Source of the DNA: Clostridia bacterium
GTDB taxonomy: Bacteria > Bacillota > Clostridia > Oscillospirales > CAG-272
NCBI GenBank assembly: GCA_017507905.1
Contig: JAFWAA010000023.1
Coordinates: forward strand, 1-48,407
Length of the DNA: 48,407 bases
Direction of reading: 5' to 3'
Part shown: one piece after another, positions 46,439-48,407 of the stretch
Numbering within the stretch: the stretch's first letter is position 1
Layout of the letters: each line of letters starts with the position of its first letter
The notes under the pieces: generated by a model
What the model was told of the DNA's origin: nothing
Database searches by the model: none
What the model saw: only the letters and a program-made list of their open reading frames with translations
Position numbers and translations under genes: made by a program

Positions 46439-46885
46439 ATGAGAAATTTATCACGAAAATTGACACTTGCGCTCAATAAAATAGACATTGTTTATTTGGC
46501 AAACGAAAACAAAAAGACGATCAGCGACGCAGAGTACTGCTTTATGTATGCTCTTGACGACGCGCTCCCTCACTCACAGAAGGAGATAAGCGAGGAATGG
46601 CTCATTCCGAAAACCACAATAAATTCGATAGCGAAAAAATATGAGCGCGAGGGCTATATCAATTTTTCACGTGTTCCCGGCGCACGCAGAGAAATGATGA
46701 TCACGCTGACGGACATCGGCAGCGAGTACGTAAAGAATCAGCTTGCTTTTATGTATCGCGCAGAGGAAATCGCTACACGAAAAACGGTGGAGCAGTTCGG
46801 TGAGGAATTTATAGAAATTATAGAGGCATACGGTAAAAATTTAAAAGATGCCTTTGTTACCGACGAAAAGAAAGACGGTCAATAA
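46439..46885 (+). CDS. MarR family transcriptional regulator
   Basis: This 148-residue winged-helix repressor. The HTH is PHSQKEISEEWLIPKTTINS and the wing is YEREGYINFSRVPGARREMM; flanking helices form the dimer interface. MarR proteins release DNA on binding phenolic or other toxic ligands. Start ATG 46439 has AAAGGAG. It very likely binds the twin TACGAWWTCGTA sites in its own promoter and thereby also controls the MATE gene 16 nt downstream. Confidence 0.92.
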   Translation: MRNLSRKLTLALNKIDIVYLANENKKTISDAEYCFMYALDDALPHSQKEISEEWLIPKTTINSIAKKYEREGYINFSRVPGARREMMITLTDIGSEYVKNQLAFMYRAEEIATRKTVEQFGEEFIEIIEAYGKNLKDAFVTDEKKDGQ

Positions 46886-46901
46886 CTGTTTGGGAGATAA
46901 C

Positions 46902-48236
46902 ATGCGAATTCAATTATCGGATCACTTCCATTACAGAAAGCTGTTGGCGTTCACCCTGCCGTCAATCGCGATGATGGTCTTTACTTCTATTTATAGCTTG
47001 GTGGACGGCTTCTTTGTGTCAAACTTCGTGGGGAAAACAGCTTTTTCCGCTATCAATTTGATAGGCCCCGTTTTTTCTATCGTCGGTTCTCTCGGTATGA
47101 TGATCGGCGCGGGAGGAACGGCAATCGTTGGTAAGACTCTTGGGGAAAAAGAACCCGAGAAGGCAAATAAATACTTTTCAATGCTGATCTTTACCGTTCT
47201 TATGATCGGCACTGTAACCGCAATCATAGGGTGGTTTATAACAGAACCTTTGGCGGTCATGCTCGGCGCGGAAGGACAAATGCTTGAGGATTGTATCGTA
47301 TACGGGCGCATTAGCTTTCTTGGCTCACCCTTTTTTATGCTTCAATTTTCCATGCAGACCTTTTTCATAACAGCTGAAAAGCCAAGGCTTGGTCTTGCCG
47401 TTACCGTTCTTGGCGGCGTTTCCAATATGATACTCGACGCGCTTTTGATCGCTGTATTTCCGCTCGGTGTGCTTGGCGCGGCGGTTGCTACTACGCTTGC
47501 TCAGGTAATAGCTACGCTTTTTGCACTGATATACTTTGCGTTTCCGAATAACAGCCTGCTGCACCTTACCTTCAAGACGAGAATATACGGCAGAGTGTTA
47601 GGGTCGGCGTGCGTCAACGGCTCATCCGAAATGGTTACAAACATAGCGTATTCCATCGTTACCATATTGTATAATACGCTTCTTTTGAGGTACTATGGAG
47701 AGGACGGTGTCGCAGCATACGGCGTCCTTATGTACGTTGGCTTTATCTTTTCCGCCATCTATTACGGATACTCAATGGGTGTTGCTCCCGTGATCAGCTA
47801 CAACTACGGCGCGGCGAACCACAAGGAAATGAAGAATTTGTTTCGCAAGAGTATGGTGCTGATCACGTTCTTTGGCATTACGATGCTCGCAATATCTCAA
47901 CTCGCAACACCTCTGCTCTCAAAGATCTTCGTTGGATACGATAAAGAATTGTACGATCTGACCTGCCACGCAATGCGTATATATTCAATATCCTTCCTCT
48001 TTATGGGAGTGGCGGCGTTTGGATCTTCCTTCTATACGGCGTTGAACAACGGCGTAATATCCGCCGTTATATCCTTCGTCAGAACCTTTGTTTTTGAGAT
48101 AGGTTGCATTCTTCTTTTGCCGTTTGTATTTGGAGAGGAAGCCATCTGGTGGGCAGTCGTTGCGTCGGGTGCTGCCTCTACGCTTCTGACGGTTATCTTC
48201 TTCGTCGCATATCGAAAGAAGTATCAATATGCTTGA
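46902..48236 (+). CDS. MATE family efflux transporter 2
   Basis: This 444-residue, twelve-TM exporter. LPSIAMMVFTSIYSLVDGFF, IGAGGTAIVGKTLGEKEPEK, NGSSEMVTNIAYSIVTILYN and MGVAPVISYNYGAA are typical of the MATE family. It is distinct from the other MATE gene (not a recent duplicate). Start ATG 46902 has GGGAGA upstream; an in-frame earlier start would overlap marR. In one operon with MarR, probably induced by its substrates. Confidence 0.93.
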   Translation: MRIQLSDHFHYRKLLAFTLPSIAMMVFTSIYSLVDGFFVSNFVGKTAFSAINLIGPVFSIVGSLGMMIGAGGTAIVGKTLGEKEPEKANKYFSMLIFTVLMIGTVTAIIGWFITEPLAVMLGAEGQMLEDCIVYGRISFLGSPFFMLQFSMQTFFITAEKPRLGLAVTVLGGVSNMILDALLIAVFPLGVLGAAVATTLAQVIATLFALIYFAFPNNSLLHLTFKTRIYGRVLGSACVNGSSEMVTNIAYSIVTILYNTLLLRYYGEDGVAAYGVLMYVGFIFSAIYYGYSMGVAPVISYNYGAANHKEMKNLFRKSMVLITFFGITMLAISQLATPLLSKIFVGYDKELYDLTCHAMRIYSISFLFMGVAAFGSSFYTALNNGVISAVISFVRTFVFEIGCILLLPFVFGEEAIWWAVVASGAASTLLTVIFFVAYRKKYQYA

Positions 48237-48252
48237 TAACAGACCGGAAAAT

Positions 48253-48280
48253 AGGGCTGACGAAATCAATCGTCAGCCCT
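48253..48280. terminator. Terminator between convergent genes
   Basis: A 10-bp stem AGGGCTGACG/CGTCAGCCCT (48253-48262 with 48271-48280), the third copy of this terminator type. Confidence 0.82.
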
Positions 48281-48312
48281 CAAAAATTGCGTTGCAGAAA
48301 GCAAAGAAATAT

Positions 48313-48407
48313 TTATTGTCTTTCAAGCAGAGGCTTTGCCAAAATGTCATCTTTTCTTGTGATCAGATCATCCGTCGCAATTGCCGCTTCAAGAGCATCC
48401 GTGCCTA
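48313..48407 (-). CDS. Possible C-terminal fragment of a gene entering from the right
   Basis: An open minus-strand frame runs from the window edge to a TAA at 48313-48315, encoding DALEAAIATDDLITRKDDIL then AKPLLERQ. It is too short to identify. It faces the 48253 terminator, which fits a real convergent gene. Confidence 0.45.
   Translation of the reverse strand, partial: GTDALEAAIATDDLITRKDDILAKPLLERQ

Overview
The window is a chromosomal piece of a spore-forming, Gram-positive member of the Clostridia (Bacillota), most likely an uncultivated gut lineage. The evidence is an adjacent spoIIGA-sigE pair, strong sigma-A promoters with exact 17-bp spacers, a tryptophan T-box, the Bacillota gene orders ylbM/DUF177/rpmF and miaB-ricA-mutS-mutL, and lipoproteins of clostridial type. 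Most of bases 1-25,200 and 27,000-42,500 looks GC-rich and uniform. Two stretches look clearly AT-richer and foreign: 25,816-26,860 and 42,700 to the end.

Layout: the end of gap; a divergent pair (DUF177-rpmF leftward, tmcAL rightward); an amino-sugar operon (nagB, nagA, a sugar nucleotidyltransferase); a tRNA-modification and mismatch-repair block (miaB, ricA, mutS, mutL, a small membrane protein, tgt); a palindromic MITE-like repeat; a leftward amino-acid ABC transporter whose binding protein appears circularly permuted; a DUF554 membrane protein, prfC, a phosphotransferase and lysC; a YwaF/TMEM164-type membrane protein, a HIT protein and an FkbM methyltransferase.

At 25.3-27.0 kb two tRNA genes (Thr, Tyr) are followed by an unusual array of about ten short hairpins. 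The stems all differ, but they are separated by exactly 6-nt spacers (ATGAAG/ATGATG, or the inverted CATCAT). Next come an AT-rich pair of genes (a four-helix-bundle/IVP protein and a two-TM protein), a perfect 20-bp-stem hairpin, and a second copy of the last 48 bp of the array. This cassette is the best candidate for an undescribed system.

Then come sigE and spoIIGA (leftward), an M24 peptidase, plsY, a methyltransferase and a small unknown. After these lies a Trp-specific T-box leader controlling a TrpXYZ-type transporter. An AraC regulator is divergent from a cluster of four lipoproteins: two paralogous extracellular binding proteins and two paralogous calcineurin-like phosphoesterases. 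All four share the same kind of signal peptide plus a T-D-P-rich linker, and hairpins precede genes two to four.

The right end (42.6-48.4 kb) is an accessory region: TnpV, DUF6809, an XRE regulator, a MATE exporter plus GNAT acetyltransferase behind what looks like a ribosome-sensing attenuator, and a MarR regulator with twin operators driving a second MATE exporter. Three terminators there are copies of one hairpin, which suggests shared ancestry.

A recurring oddity is local tandem duplication starting at stop codons (after mutL, lysC and the YwaF-like gene).
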